NCBI RefSeq assembly: GCF_029223195.1
Contig: NZ_JARHUF010000001.1
Coordinates: 186,001-250,000, forward strand
DNA: 64,000 nt
From: Vibrio sp. CAU 1672
Lineage (GTDB): Bacteria; Pseudomonadota; Gammaproteobacteria; Enterobacterales; Vibrionaceae
Direction of reading: 5' to 3'
A program made the translations under genes and the position numbers. The notes under the pieces are model-generated. The model saw only the letters and a program-made list of their open reading frames with translations. It was not told the origin of the DNA and ran no database searches. Positions within the stretch are counted from its first letter, which is position 1. Every line of letters starts with the position of its first letter. Positions 54,172 to 63,523 of the stretch are shown piece after piece.

Positions 54172-56672
54172 TACAACACCTCGCTCTGTAGGCTCGCCAC
54201 GACAGGCCGGTTCACCAAGCGCCATAGCGGTAGCAAGGTAGCGGTCACCGCGACCGTCAGAGTGATCACCACCATCCCCAATGCGTCACGCCAACTCCAC
54301 ACATAATCGAGGCTCCAGCCAAATGCTCGCAAGGTAACCATATCTGTTAGTATATATCCGACCAAAGCCCCCAGCGGCAGTGCGATCATCAGGGTAAAAG
54401 TGACTAACACCACTATCTGCCCGACCACCATGGCCATCAGTTTCGCTCGGCTCACCCCAAGCGCATACAACCTGGCAATAGCAGCTTTGCGGGCTTCAAG
54501 CAGCATGAAACAGGCACTGAATAGTCCAATCACCGCCACCAGCAGGGTGACACTGTTCAGGGCGCTGGTAATGGCAAAGGTTCGCGAAAAAATCTCTAAT
54601 GCAAGCGCTTTAATCTGTGCCTGATCGTAAAGCTGAGTCGGGTTCAGTTTTAGCTGTTCAAGCAGCTGTTGGTATACCTCTCGCTTATCCGTGGACACCT
54701 TCACCCCAAGGCTCGACGGAAGTTGGGTGAATCCCTGCTTTAACCACAACTGAGGAGCAATCAGTACCTCACCATCGGGAGAACCATAGTCATAAAAAAT
54801 CGCTCCGACAGTCAAAGGGGTTACCGATACCGCTTGCAAACGCAGCTCACTGCCAACCATTAAACCGAGTTTAACAGCCATTGGCTCACTGATCGCAATC
54901 ACTTCACCGGTATAAAAACGCGACCAGAACTGTGGTAACTGCGACTTAAACACCATCGTCTGCTCCAAAGTCACCGGATCTTTGGTACCGAGCAGTATTG
55001 GCAGGCCCTGTACGTTGTCATCAACATAGTATTGCCTGTACACCGCATCTATCCCGTGGAACTGCTCCAGTGCCTGTTCGACCTCCGTCATCTGCGCTTG
55101 AGAAGGGCTGATATAAATATCGGCATGCAGCCTTTGTTCCAGCCACTGTTTGAGTGTGAACTCAAAACTACCGACCAAAGTATTCATCCCCACATTGGCA
55201 GTTACCGCCAGCAGCAGTGCCATCATCGCCAGTGACAATGGTGCGTTCAGCTCTGTCAGTTCGGCAAACAGATATTGGATCAATCCGGAGCGGGTGCGCC
55301 GCTCACTCCAGTATGCCAGTACACTGAGTGTTTTTGGCAAATATAAAGGGATCGCACTCACCAGTAGCCCAAGCCACAGCATGGTAAAGCGAAAATGCTG
55401 ACTCAGCCACAAGCCGAGTAAGGCAACCACTGACAGCATCAACGCAACAAGCAACAGTGTAGTTTCGTTGCTGTATTCCGGAAATTGATAGAAACCGCCA
55501 TGAGAAGAGAGTGGTTGGCGAACTCGCTGCTTAAAGTACTGCCAGCAAGCCAGCAAAGTAGTGACTAACGTAAGTAACAGAGCCTGGGCCCACCACTGCC
55601 ATTGCCACTCTCCCGGTAGTAACGTCGCGCCATAAAGCTGCTCTAAGGTCAACGCAACCGTGGGGTGCAGCCAGTGACTCAATTGCATACCCAACACAAA
55701 ACCCACTGTCGCCCCCATCACCACCAGCAGCATCAGTTCAATCAGTAGTCCGGCAAAAACCAGTAGCGGCTCTACGCCAGCTTGCTGGATCTGCACTAAC
55801 AGCCGGTTGCGTTTTAACAGACTGTATTTCACTCCGTTATAAGCAATAAACAGTCCGACCAGAAACGCCAACAAACTCATGGCAGTCAGGTTGAGGTGAA
55901 AACTGTCAGTAAGAGCCCCAAGATCGGTACTTTGGGTGTTAGTTATCCATTGGCCCTTATCGGCGACCACTTCACGCCATTTGTCGCTCACCTTATCTTC
56001 CGGCTCAAATACCGCGATATAACTCAACTGGCCTGTACGTCCAAGTAAGCGCTGGGCAAAGCCAATATCGAGCAACATCCGGCTCCCTAACTGCCACTCA
56101 TCCGGTACAACAATCACGTCGGTCGTCACTCCATCCAGCAACAGTTGATCATGCCCTCCGAGGTGTCGGTGCTGTGACTGGCTGAGGACAACGATCGGCT
56201 CTCCTGCCAGCAGGCGCGCAAGCGGCAAAGAAGCATCAAACAGAGAGATGCCGGGTTGCTTTCCGGCACTGGCGTTACTGGCTTCGGAATAACGCAACCG
56301 AGACGTGAGCGCGGAGATCAGTTCACTGCCTTGTACCGACCAGCGCCGTCCGTATTCATCACGCACTCGCCCCTCTAAAATAGGTAACGCACCACTCAAT
56401 CCGGCCTGGCGCAGGGAAAAATAGACCGACTCCGGCAGATAGCGCTGCCCGGTAGCCGGAATGATGAAACTGCGGGCTGTAACGCTCAACTGCTCAGTAG
56501 ATTCAGCGTAACTGCGTTTGGCGTTGAGATTAATCGCCTGTACCGCCACAAACAGGGTCACTGCCAGTACGATACCGATCAAGATGGCTGCCGCCTGTAA
56601 CGGCGCCTGCCGGTAATGGGCGGCGAACAGTTTCACCGCTAACCAAATGTGCGTCAGTTTAATCCGTGCCAT
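54171..56672 (-). CDS. FtsX/MacB-type ABC transporter permease (AttF/AttG-like)
   Basis: This 833-aa permease has two halves. Each has an FtsX core with membrane segments and large periplasmic loops: segments near 22-42, 260-290, 310-345 and 360-380 in the first half, and near 410-480 and 700-820 in the second. The start at 56672 (MARIKLTHIWLAVKLF) overlaps the ATPase gene by 14 bases; ATG 56684 is an alternative. It lies between the ATPase and AttH-like lipoprotein genes. FtsX-type permeases of this type act as mechanotransmission or lipoprotein-release devices rather than channels (family knowledge). Confidence 0.9.
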   Translation of the reverse strand: MARIKLTHIWLAVKLFAAHYRQAPLQAAAILIGIVLAVTLFVAVQAINLNAKRSYAESTEQLSVTARSFIIPATGQRYLPESVYFSLRQAGLSGALPILEGRVRDEYGRRWSVQGSELISALTSRLRYSEASNASAGKQPGISLFDASLPLARLLAGEPIVVLSQSQHRHLGGHDQLLLDGVTTDVIVVPDEWQLGSRMLLDIGFAQRLLGRTGQLSYIAVFEPEDKVSDKWREVVADKGQWITNTQSTDLGALTDSFHLNLTAMSLLAFLVGLFIAYNGVKYSLLKRNRLLVQIQQAGVEPLLVFAGLLIELMLLVVMGATVGFVLGMQLSHWLHPTVALTLEQLYGATLLPGEWQWQWWAQALLLTLVTTLLACWQYFKQRVRQPLSSHGGFYQFPEYSNETTLLLVALMLSVVALLGLWLSQHFRFTMLWLGLLVSAIPLYLPKTLSVLAYWSERRTRSGLIQYLFAELTELNAPLSLAMMALLLAVTANVGMNTLVGSFEFTLKQWLEQRLHADIYISPSQAQMTEVEQALEQFHGIDAVYRQYYVDDNVQGLPILLGTKDPVTLEQTMVFKSQLPQFWSRFYTGEVIAISEPMAVKLGLMVGSELRLQAVSVTPLTVGAIFYDYGSPDGEVLIAPQLWLKQGFTQLPSSLGVKVSTDKREVYQQLLEQLKLNPTQLYDQAQIKALALEIFSRTFAITSALNSVTLLVAVIGLFSACFMLLEARKAAIARLYALGVSRAKLMAMVVGQIVVLVTFTLMIALPLGALVGYILTDMVTLRAFGWSLDYVWSWRDALGMVVITLTVAVTATLLPLWRLVNRPVVASLQSEVL

Positions 56673-57333
56673 ATAAGTGCCCATTCGCCAGATGGAAGCG
56701 AGCCTGCATAAAGTCAGCACATTCGTTGCTGTGCGTCACTAACACCACAGCGGTATTGCCTTGTGCGGTGATCTCTTTCAGTAAGCGCATCACCTCTAAA
56801 CCGGCTTTTTGGTCAAGATTTCCGGTCGGCTCATCAGCCAGTAATAACTCGGGTTGGTGAGCCAACGCCCGCGCGATCGCCACGCGTTGCTGCTGCCCGC
56901 CCGACAAGGAGGCGACATGGCGCTTAAGCAGGCCAGCGATGCCCAGCGTATCCACCAGATAATCACACCAGCTATTCCAAGAGCGCCGGTTCAGGTTCAG
57001 CGGAAAAGCGATATTCTGCTCAACGTTAAGTGGGGTTAGCAGATTGAACTGCTGAAAAATAACCCCCAGTTGCTGGTATCGGAACCGGCTCCATTGCGAG
57101 TCTTTCCACAGGGCGGTACTTTCACCATTTAAACACAGCTCACCATCGGAGAGTGGTTCAAAACCTGCGATGATATTGAGTAAGGTACTTTTTCCACTGC
57201 CACTCGCCCCGGTTAATGCCACACTTGAAGCTTTGCCAAGTGCAAACTCGATTCCGTCCAACACGCAATGACTCTCTTTACCATCAACAAAGTGCTTGGT
57301 GGCATGTTTTAGCGCCACGAGCGGAGCTTCCAT
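56659..57333 (-). CDS. ABC transporter ATP-binding protein (LolD/MacB type)
   Basis: This 224-aa ATPase has Walker A GASGSGKST near residue 41, the Q-loop FQQFNLLTP, the signature LSGGQQQRVAIARAL near residue 143, Walker B LLLADEPTGNLD and the switch His in VLVTHSNE. LSGGQQQR and the size are typical of the MacB/LolD group that drive FtsX permeases. It is the first gene of the three-gene operon and overlaps the permease. Confidence 0.95.
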   Translation of the reverse strand: MEAPLVALKHATKHFVDGKESHCVLDGIEFALGKASSVALTGASGSGKSTLLNIIAGFEPLSDGELCLNGESTALWKDSQWSRFRYQQLGVIFQQFNLLTPLNVEQNIAFPLNLNRRSWNSWCDYLVDTLGIAGLLKRHVASLSGGQQQRVAIARALAHQPELLLADEPTGNLDQKAGLEVMRLLKEITAQGNTAVVLVTHSNECADFMQARFHLANGHLYGTD

Positions 57334-57714
57334 CTCTACTCCTTGTAAAATTTGGTGTTAATCAGCAACAGTGCGGCACACAGTTAATCCGTTCACTTCC
57401 GCCACTTGTTACAAGTATATGCTGCAAAAAAGCATTAGGTAGTAATCAATGTCTGAAGCAACAAACTGAAAAGATAACGCTTTTAAGCGACATCTGTATC
57501 TTTCGACCTCAGGGAGTCAATGAATCAGGGAGTCAGGGAGTCAGGGAGTCAGGGAGTCAGGGAGTCAGGGAAATAGTGTGACTAAGGCAGGTAATGTGAG
57601 CATTCCAGGAAGAACGCAATGAAAAGATAAACCGGAAGAGCGTGGTGTAACTCCACACAAAGCCCCAAAGGAACCAAGGCTTCATGTGGTTATATTGGTT
57701 AACGGTCAGACTAC
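57334..57714. other. Intergenic region with an 8-bp tandem repeat, no gene seen
   Basis: About 380 bases between the ABC operon start and the DUF3297 gene end. Both neighbours are on the minus strand, so it holds the ABC operon promoter and the tandem repeat listed separately. An open plus-strand frame across it only translates the repeat. Confidence 0.4.
57511..57571. repeat. 8-bp tandem repeat, about seven copies
   Basis: AGGGAGTC is repeated head to tail: one copy at 57511, a degenerate copy (AATGAATC), five perfect copies from 57527 to 57566, and a partial one. Short perfect repeats of this kind are prone to slippage. Confidence 0.92.
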
Positions 57715-57963
57715 TTAGACGTAGTACGCTTCTACCGTACCTTTCAGTTTGATCAGCATCGGGTTACCAAAGCGGTCTTTTGCTTTCGGTGATGCGATTT
57801 TTACCCAACCTTCACTGATGCAGTATTCCTCAACGTCAGTACGCTCTTTACCGTTAAAGCGAATACCAATCTGGTGCTCGAAGCATTCCTTAACAAAAAA
57901 TGGGCTGCGAGGGTTACCTGCCAGATGGTCCGGCAACGTTGGTTTTGAAGTAGTATCGTTCAT
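57715..57963 (-). CDS. DUF3297 family small protein
   Basis: This 82-aa protein, MNDTTSKPTLPDHLAGNPRS..., fits the DUF3297 pattern: NPRSPFFVKECFEHQIGIRFNGKERTDVEEYCISEGWVKI and a C-terminus LKGTVEAYY. The ATG at 57963 is preceded by AAGG; the frame continues upstream 21 codons without an RBS. Soluble, function unknown. Single gene. Confidence 0.82.
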   Translation of the reverse strand: MNDTTSKPTLPDHLAGNPRSPFFVKECFEHQIGIRFNGKERTDVEEYCISEGWVKIASPKAKDRFGNPMLIKLKGTVEAYYV

Positions 57964-58159
57964 CGAGTATGACCTTAAAGTCGTTAAAAAGTGCGCCATT
58001 GTAGTCAGTGCAAAACCAGTGTTCAAGAAACGTCTTAGCTGGTTGGCAAATTAATCCCGCCACTGCTTAAAAATACGCCTGTTCGATTAGTTATCCACTA
58101 TTTTGCAACCAATTTACTGACATCAAAAAGCCGCGCTCAATCTGTGCGTTTACCTCTGT

Positions 58160-58696
58160 TCACCAGTAAACCGAATGGTTGATGGCTTCCACACACCTTG
58201 GGGTTCCGTTGATCGGGGCAATATGCTCACCCTTCAGAGCCTGGCCGAGCCACCCTTGCGGATAGGTGAGTGCCAATGGCGCTTTAACAATATCTTCGCT
58301 GACCGGCACAAATCCGACTTTGGAGTAAAAACGGATATCACCATAAGTCATCACCAGTTCAGCACCACGCTGCTTGAGTGTCTCCAGTCCATAACGGATC
58401 AATGCCTGCCCGACCCCCAGCCCTTGGTAGTCAGTGTGTACCGCAACCGGTGCTAACAAAAAACACGACTGTCCGCCGGGAAAGGTCAGGCGGGAAAAGA
58501 TGATGCAGCCTGCCAGTTGTTGATGCTCAGTGGCGACAAAGACGAACCGTTCATCACCCGCTGTAGTATTGATAAGCTCTCCGGCCAGTTTGGCAATGAC
58601 CTGTCCCTCTGCTTCACCTTCTGAATCACTGAAAGTGTGCAAAAAAAGCTGTTCGATTTTCTCAGCCTGCCTGGAGTCATCCAGTGTGTAGTCCAT
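58160..58696 (-). CDS. GNAT N-acetyltransferase (YhbS-like)
   Basis: This 178-aa protein has the acetyl-CoA-binding core LLAPVAVHTDYQGLGVGQALIRYGLETLK near residue 80 (Q/R-x-x-G-x-G/A) and the preceding strand LAGCIIFSRLTF. RFYSKVGFVPVSED is the typical C-terminal segment of YhbS-type acetyltransferases. The acceptor substrate is unknown. Single gene. Confidence 0.9.
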   Translation of the reverse strand: MDYTLDDSRQAEKIEQLFLHTFSDSEGEAEGQVIAKLAGELINTTAGDERFVFVATEHQQLAGCIIFSRLTFPGGQSCFLLAPVAVHTDYQGLGVGQALIRYGLETLKQRGAELVMTYGDIRFYSKVGFVPVSEDIVKAPLALTYPQGWLGQALKGEHIAPINGTPRCVEAINHSVYW

Positions 58697-58951
58697 ACGC
58701 GATTGCCTTTTACATTTGCCATTTTATTAATGTGCCACACCACTCACCATAACGCCTAATTAAACAGCACTGTTAATTGGAATTTCAGATGATGACGGTT
58801 TTCAACACCTGCACGTTGTCGCGCTTGCCATCCTGCCTTACTTTTTAAGTTAATCTCACGAAACTCAAGTGAATTTTCATCATACGCAAACGGCTGCCGG
58901 GATTTCAATCGTTGAAAATCCAATCGTTGATAGCGTGCAATCCCCAAAAGT

Positions 58952-58978
58952 AAAAGGATCGGCACCAAGGCCGATCCC
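58952..58978 (-). terminator. Terminator of the VOC-family gene
   Basis: GGATCGGC pairs with GCCGATCC around a 6-nt loop, four bases after the VOC gene stop, followed on the minus strand by TTTTACTTTT. Confidence 0.8.
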
Positions 58979-58982
58979 CTAA

Positions 58983-59468
58983 TCACTCATAGTCAGACGA
59001 GTACGTTTCTTCGTAGGTGTGAGAATACAGTTCAAACAAGTTACCAAACGGGTCTTCCAGATAAACCATTTTCTGCGGCTTGCTGTCATCTTCCGGATGG
59101 TAACGCATGATATCCATTCTCACTTTGCCACCAAATTTTTCGGTTTTGTTAATCACGCCCTCGAAATCATCGGTTTGCAGACAGAAGTGGAAAATACCGA
59201 GCCGAGAGAAGTCGACTTGGTGTCGCTCAGCGCGCTCTTTCATCTCAAACAGCTCAACCCCGATACCATCACTGGTAACCAGATGGGCAATGTTAAAGCC
59301 TTTAAAGCCTTCACCAAACACCGCAATACACATTCTTCCGATCGCCGTTTCGCGTTCCTCGACCACTTTGGTATTACCCATAACCACTTTCAGGCCCAGT
59401 GCATTAGTGTAAAACTCAACCGCCTTATCCATATCACCAACCATGATACCCACGTGATTCATTTTCAT
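58983..59468 (-). CDS. VOC-superfamily (glyoxalase-like) protein
   Basis: This 161-aa protein has the paired beta-alpha-beta-beta-beta modules of the vicinal-oxygen-chelate fold: MNHVGIMVGDMDKAVEFYTNALGLKVV and, in the second half, IFHFCLQTDDFEGVINKTEKFGGKV and YLEDPFGNLFELYSHTYEE. Possible metal ligands are His4, the Glu in GVELFEM, His in IFHFCL and the Glu in LFELYS. It may be a lactoylglutathione lyase, a dioxygenase or a resistance protein; none is proven. GGAG precedes the ATG. Confidence 0.9.
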   Translation of the reverse strand: MKMNHVGIMVGDMDKAVEFYTNALGLKVVMGNTKVVEERETAIGRMCIAVFGEGFKGFNIAHLVTSDGIGVELFEMKERAERHQVDFSRLGIFHFCLQTDDFEGVINKTEKFGGKVRMDIMRYHPEDDSKPQKMVYLEDPFGNLFELYSHTYEETYSSDYE

Positions 59469-59659
59469 AACTACTCCAAACTCCACTGTTCATTGTTGAT
59501 TTGCTTTGATGGCGTGAGTATATGAAGCGCTTTAAATTAGGGGAAATTATCATATATTATGTTTTTAATAATGAAAATTTATACTTATTGAGGGCACAGG
59601 TTCTGATAAGGCTCATTGCCGGGATTGATTAGCGCAAATGCGTCCCCCGCTGGAAAATG

Positions 59660-60184
59660 CTATTTGTGCCGCAGTTCATCGACAATGTCATAGACCAACA
59701 GGTTATTAACTGTCTTGCTTTCCATCAGGGCGACGGAACGGACATCAAGTTCCATCTTAGGCACAAAAAAGCCCGCTAATGGCTGGTCTAACACCACATT
59801 CCGCCCCAGAGTAACATGTGGTAAAAAGCGACGTTTCTCCGGGCTAAAACCCGCCTCACTCAGCCTGCTTCTGAGCTGATGTTGCAACGCCATTAACTGC
59901 GGCTCTTTATCAATACCCAACCACACCAAATCACGCCCTTTGCGGTGAAACGAGCCCAAAGACTGAGTGGTAACCTGATACGGCAGACGTGTCAGGGTAT
60001 ATAATACAGCAAGCAACATATCCGCTTGATTACGAGTAGCCTGACCGATGAACTCCAGCGTAATATGAAAATTCGGCTCACGGGTAAACCGGCCTTTCAA
60101 CGCATGATCGGCCAGGTGATCCCGTACTGTCGATAACCGACGTTTGGTATCTGCACTAAAAGTCAGTGCATAAAACAATCTCAT
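59660..60184 (-). CDS. thpR: RNA 2',3'-cyclic phosphodiesterase (2'-5' RNA ligase family)
   Basis: This 174-aa 2H-phosphoesterase has both HxT/S motifs: NFHITLEFIGQA near residue 39 and FLPHVTLGRNV near residue 121. The start MRLFYALTF at 60184 is preceded by AGGTG; the upstream frame adds 16 residues without an RBS. The enzyme opens 2',3'-cyclic phosphates on RNA and can ligate 2'-5' ends in vitro. Single gene. Confidence 0.92.
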   Translation of the reverse strand: MRLFYALTFSADTKRRLSTVRDHLADHALKGRFTREPNFHITLEFIGQATRNQADMLLAVLYTLTRLPYQVTTQSLGSFHRKGRDLVWLGIDKEPQLMALQHQLRSRLSEAGFSPEKRRFLPHVTLGRNVVLDQPLAGFFVPKMELDVRSVALMESKTVNNLLVYDIVDELRHK

Positions 60185-60318
60185 ATTTTTCACCTGCTTC
60201 GAACAATACCAGTCCGCCCCGAGCCACTTCACTAACCGACAGACAACAAGTATGGCAAAACTGTGTAACTGTAGAAAACTTAGCCCATAATCGGGCTTTG
60301 GTCTGCCAATCAGGACGG

Positions 60319-60663
60319 TTATTTGCTCTGCATGTGCTGCTGTGCCAACTCAAAATAGATCAGCATGGATACGGGTTCCGGCGTATTGAGTAGCATTTTG
60401 CCGATTGCGCGTTGGTAGCCCGAATAGTCACCGAGTTCCTGCTCCAGCGCCAGTTTGGTATAAGATGAGGAATCACAGAACATTCCGCATGCATGAATAT
60501 AGTGATCCGGGTCGTTACTTTTATTATAACCGAGTTGATCAAGCACCATCTCCACCTCAACAGGCGAGTAGGATTGTTTTTCGCCAAACATTTTACTCAA
60601 CTCATACGGAGCTTCTTTGGCGAGGCTTTGTATAATGCCCTTGGTTCTGAACATAGCAAGCAT
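60319..60663 (-). CDS. Hypothetical protein (114 aa), possibly DUF6559
   Basis: The ATG at 60663 lies six bases after GGAGG. The soluble, helical product contains APYELSKMFGEKQSYSPVEVEMVLDQLGYN and YIHACGMFCD, reminiscent of the small DUF6559-type proteins of vibrios (tentative memory). No catalytic motif. It lies about 130 bases upstream of thpR in the same direction. Confidence 0.7.
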   Translation of the reverse strand: MLAMFRTKGIIQSLAKEAPYELSKMFGEKQSYSPVEVEMVLDQLGYNKSNDPDHYIHACGMFCDSSSYTKLALEQELGDYSGYQRAIGKMLLNTPEPVSMLIYFELAQQHMQSK

Positions 60664-60884
60664 AAGATCCTCCACTGACGTTATCTGGATATTTTCGCTC
60701 TCGCTTGAAAGAACGATTAAGCAGCCATTAGAACTTATTATTAACTCAGCTGCATAAAGCCATACTAACGTGAATCTGATATCTGCTTCAAACGAATCCC
60801 AGTAGTTTTATTCCCAGCCGCTGAAGAAAAGTCATTCCAATCTCACATTCTGTATCGACATCTGTTTTTTTTTACGGTAGGTTT

Positions 60885-60900
60885 AGATGTATAGACGTCT
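60885..60900 (+). promoter_or_regulatory. Two adjacent MetJ boxes upstream of metA
   Basis: AGATGTAT at 60885-60892 and AGACGTCT at 60893-60900 are tandem 8-bp met boxes; the second is the exact consensus palindrome. They sit 24 bases before the metA start, consistent with MetJ-SAM repression. Confidence 0.82.
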
Positions 60901-60923
60901 AAAACACACTTAGGGAGAAAGCT

Positions 60924-61865
60924 GTGCCAATACGAATTCCGGATCAACTACCTGCTACTGATGTTCTGCGGACAGAGAACATCTTCGTCATGAGCGAAAC
61001 ACGCGCAGCCAGCCAGGAGATCCGCCCCTTAAGAGTGCTTATCCTGAACCTGATGCCAAAGAAAATTGAGACCGAAACTCAATTTTTGCGTTTACTTTCC
61101 AACAGCCCGCTGCAAGTGGACGTTGAACTGCTGCGTATTGATGATCGCCCGAGCAAAAACACACCGACTGAGCATCTTGATACGTTTTATCGTCAATTTG
61201 AAATGGTCAAGAACCGTAACTTTGACGGGTTAATCATTACTGGAGCCCCGCTCGGTCTGGTGCAGTTTGAAGATGTAATTTACTGGGATCATCTGCAGAC
61301 CATCATGAACTGGGCCAGAGACCATGTCACCTCTACCTTGTTTGTCTGCTGGGCGGCCCAGGCAGGTTTAAAGTTGTTGTACGACCTGCCAAAGAAAACC
61401 CGTAAAGAAAAACTATCCGGCGTCTACCATCATCAGATCCACCACCCGTTCCACCCGATCCTGCGTGGGTTTGATGACACCTTCCTTGCGCCCCACTCCC
61501 GCTATGCCGATTTTTCCCCGGAGTATTTGGCTGAACATACTGATTTGGATATTCTGGCGACATCCGATGTCGCCGGTGTTTACCTGGCAGCGACGAAAGA
61601 TAAACGCAATGTCTTTGTCACCGGTCACCCGGAATACGATTCGCATACCCTGCACAACGAATATATTCGTGATTTAGGTGAAGGAATGGAGCCGGCGATC
61701 CCGGTCAACTACTATCCGAATAACCACCCGGACAACCCACCAATTGCCAGCTGGCGAAGCCATGGACATCTGCTGTTTGCCAATTGGCTCAACTACTGTG
61801 TTTACCAGCAAACACCATACGATCTCGATCATTTCAGTGAATCGGCCTTCACTAAAGATGATTGA
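60924..61865 (+). CDS. metA: Homoserine O-acyltransferase (succinyl/acetyl)
   Basis: This 313-aa class I glutamine-amidotransferase-like enzyme acylates homoserine in methionine biosynthesis. The nucleophile Cys is in [21 protein letters not shown] near residue 142, the catalytic His in [18 protein letters not shown] near residue 235, with Glu in the same segment. [25 protein letters not shown] is the family start. Whether it uses succinyl- or acetyl-CoA depends on a residue that cannot be judged safely here. The met boxes upstream show methionine control. Confidence 0.96.
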   Translation: MPIRIPDQLPATDVLRTENIFVMSETRAASQEIRPLRVLILNLMPKKIETETQFLRLLSNSPLQVDVELLRIDDRPSKNTPTEHLDTFYRQFEMVKNRNFDGLIITGAPLGLVQFEDVIYWDHLQTIMNWARDHVTSTLFVCWAAQAGLKLLYDLPKKTRKEKLSGVYHHQIHHPFHPILRGFDDTFLAPHSRYADFSPEYLAEHTDLDILATSDVAGVYLAATKDKRNVFVTGHPEYDSHTLHNEYIRDLGEGMEPAIPVNYYPNNHPDNPPIASWRSHGHLLFANWLNYCVYQQTPYDLDHFSESAFTKDD

Positions 61866-61881
61866 TATGAAGCACCACACG

Positions 61882-61906
61882 AGCCGCCGGTTGGCGGCTT
61901 TTTTGT
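61882..61906 (+). terminator. Terminator of metA
   Basis: AGCCGCC-GGTT-GGCGGCT is a perfect hairpin followed by TTTTT, 16 bases after the stop. Confidence 0.85.
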
Positions 61907-62005
61907 ATTAGATTGCCAAGCGGATCGCATTGTAATTTTTCATTATTAGGCTTTTCCTTCTCCGGACATATCATGCCTTTACCGGCAGGAAGCAAGGAGA
62001 ACATC

Positions 62006-62758
62006 ATGAATAACTGGAAACGGACATCGGCATTGCTTGTCGGTATAGCGACGCTCTTTGGCTGCGTCACAGTGACAGAAAACGAGCAAAACGTTCAATC
62101 CGATCCGGTCAGTATGGCCGAATCACGTATTGCGCTTGGTTTAGGCTACCTTGAGCAAGACAATATGGTCCGCGCTTATGATAACCTGCAACAGGCCTTG
62201 TCACATGCCCCCCGCTACTACCGGGCGCAGTTGTCGATGGCACACTACTATGAAGTCGTAGGGGAAAAGACCAAAGCGGAAGCAATGTATCGGCGTGCAC
62301 TACAACAGCACTCAAACAACGGTAACGTACTCAATAACTACGGAACCTTCTTATGTAAACAGGGCGATTACGAAAAAGCCGATAAAATGTTTAATCGCGC
62401 GATAAACCAGCCCTACTATTACTTGATCTCCGCCAGTTATGAAAACGCGGCATTTTGCGCGCTTAAAGCACAAAAAGAGGAAATGGCCGCGCACTATTTC
62501 ACCCGGGCCATTGACTACGATCCAAACCGCCCGAAATCCATTCTTCAGCTTGCAAGTTTAAAAATAGACCAACATCAGTTCACCGACGCTCGCCGCCAAC
62601 TGCTGCGTTTCCATCAGATGTATGGCCCACAAATATCCTCACTCCAGCTATTAATCAGACTTGAGCAGTCCGCCGGCAACCAAACTCTACAGGAAAACTA
62701 CCAGCAACAGCTCGAACTGCTCAAAGCGACCAGAGAAAAAGCCAATAACCGGCCTTAA
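62006..62758 (+). CDS. TPR-repeat lipoprotein, PilW/PilF-like
   Basis: This 250-aa lipoprotein has a signal peptide with lipobox TLFGC (Cys at residue 20) and at least five TPR-like helices: RIALGLGYLEQDNMVRAYDNLQQAL, YYRAQLSMAHYYEVVGEKTKAEAMYRRAL, NVLNNYGTFLCKQGDYEKADKMFNRAI and following. NNYGTFLC is characteristic of PilW/PilF, the type IV pilus biogenesis and secretin pilotin family. AAGGAG precedes the ATG at 62006. The usual PilF locus is beside ispG, which is not here, so this may be a paralogue. Its stop overlaps the convergent small gene. Confidence 0.85.
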   Translation: MNNWKRTSALLVGIATLFGCVTVTENEQNVQSDPVSMAESRIALGLGYLEQDNMVRAYDNLQQALSHAPRYYRAQLSMAHYYEVVGEKTKAEAMYRRALQQHSNNGNVLNNYGTFLCKQGDYEKADKMFNRAINQPYYYLISASYENAAFCALKAQKEEMAAHYFTRAIDYDPNRPKSILQLASLKIDQHQFTDARRQLLRFHQMYGPQISSLQLLIRLEQSAGNQTLQENYQQQLELLKATREKANNRP

Positions 62759-62997
62759 CCACCAGCTCCGCGTTTCGGGCGTTTTTTGCGTGCCCGCAGC
62801 CGATCCCGCTGCCGTTGAGACATCCGGCGCAGACGGCGAAGCCGACCCACTTTATCGCGGTTCTGAATGCTGAGGTATTCTTGATAAACAATACGGATAA
62901 ATGCCAGCAAACCGATGACCAACAATAGCGTAAAAACGGTCATAAAAGGTTTACACAACCAATCTGGCTGACATGGGAGATAAAACTGATGATCCAT
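62755..62997 (-). CDS. Small basic membrane protein (80 aa)
   Basis: The ATG at 62997 follows GGAGGTGAGG. One membrane segment (about residues 16-37: FMTVFTLLLVIGLLAFIRIVY) is followed by a strongly basic tail of about 35 residues, rich in Arg and Lys (RLRRLRRMSQRQRDRLRARKK), which could bind nucleic acid or acidic partners. Cys residues near the N-terminus (LPCQPDWLC) face the periplasm if the tail is cytoplasmic. No family is recognised. It overlaps the TPR gene tail to tail by four bases. Confidence 0.7.
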   Translation of the reverse strand: MDHQFYLPCQPDWLCKPFMTVFTLLLVIGLLAFIRIVYQEYLSIQNRDKVGRLRRLRRMSQRQRDRLRARKKRPKRGAGG

Positions 62998-63523
62998 TTC
63001 CTCACCTCCGTTTTCAACCACTGAAATGTTATTTAGCCAAAGCGAGCCCCTGTGATGCGATTGTCTATCGATGCATTGCAAATAACGTACGAAAACAACA
63101 GGCCTCGCCTTAATAATTTGCCATCACTTAACCACATGCCCGCCATAGTTAGGCTATTCGACTTTGCTCCTCTCCCCTTAACGTTAAAGCCTGTAACAGC
63201 AGATGTTAACTGACTTACACATAGTAACTGACTTGTTAACCGTTATCTCTGCTCATAATCACAACAAATTACTAACTGTATCGATTTTCTGACTGCCGCT
63301 TACCATGATTGAATATTTAGCTAAGGAACATAAGTGAAATCCCTGAATAAATCGGCACTTAGATTGAAAACACCACACGCTGCAATAATTAACCATAGAT
63401 AGATCACACATTTATAATCACAATTTGCAGTATCAATGCATACGTTTAACCATCCCGCTGATGCAAATTAAACATCGATAAAAATTAACAATTACCACTG
63501 TTTTTCATGGAGCGAAAATAAAT
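62998..63523. other. Long promoter region between the 80-aa gene and the S41 lipoprotein gene
   Basis: AT-rich region of about 525 bases with no gene recognised. A 10-bp direct repeat TAACTGACTT (63207-63216 and 63225-63234) lies near the middle; its spacing of 18 bp could be a regulator site. Confidence 0.4.

Noticed and set aside
57216..57581. 121-codon plus-strand frame ending in Gly-Val-Ser repeats
   Set aside because: It starts inside the ATPase gene on the other strand and its end only translates the 8-bp tandem repeat.
58756..58986. 76-codon minus-strand frame overlapping the VOC gene stop by four bases
   Set aside because: It reads straight through the VOC terminator hairpin and has no ribosome-binding site or family pattern.
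57715..60663. Possible integron cassette array (several small unrelated genes: DUF3297, GNAT, VOC, thpR)
   Set aside because: Such genes are common cassette cargo, but no attC-like imperfect palindromes were seen between them and each has its own promoter-sized gap or terminator.
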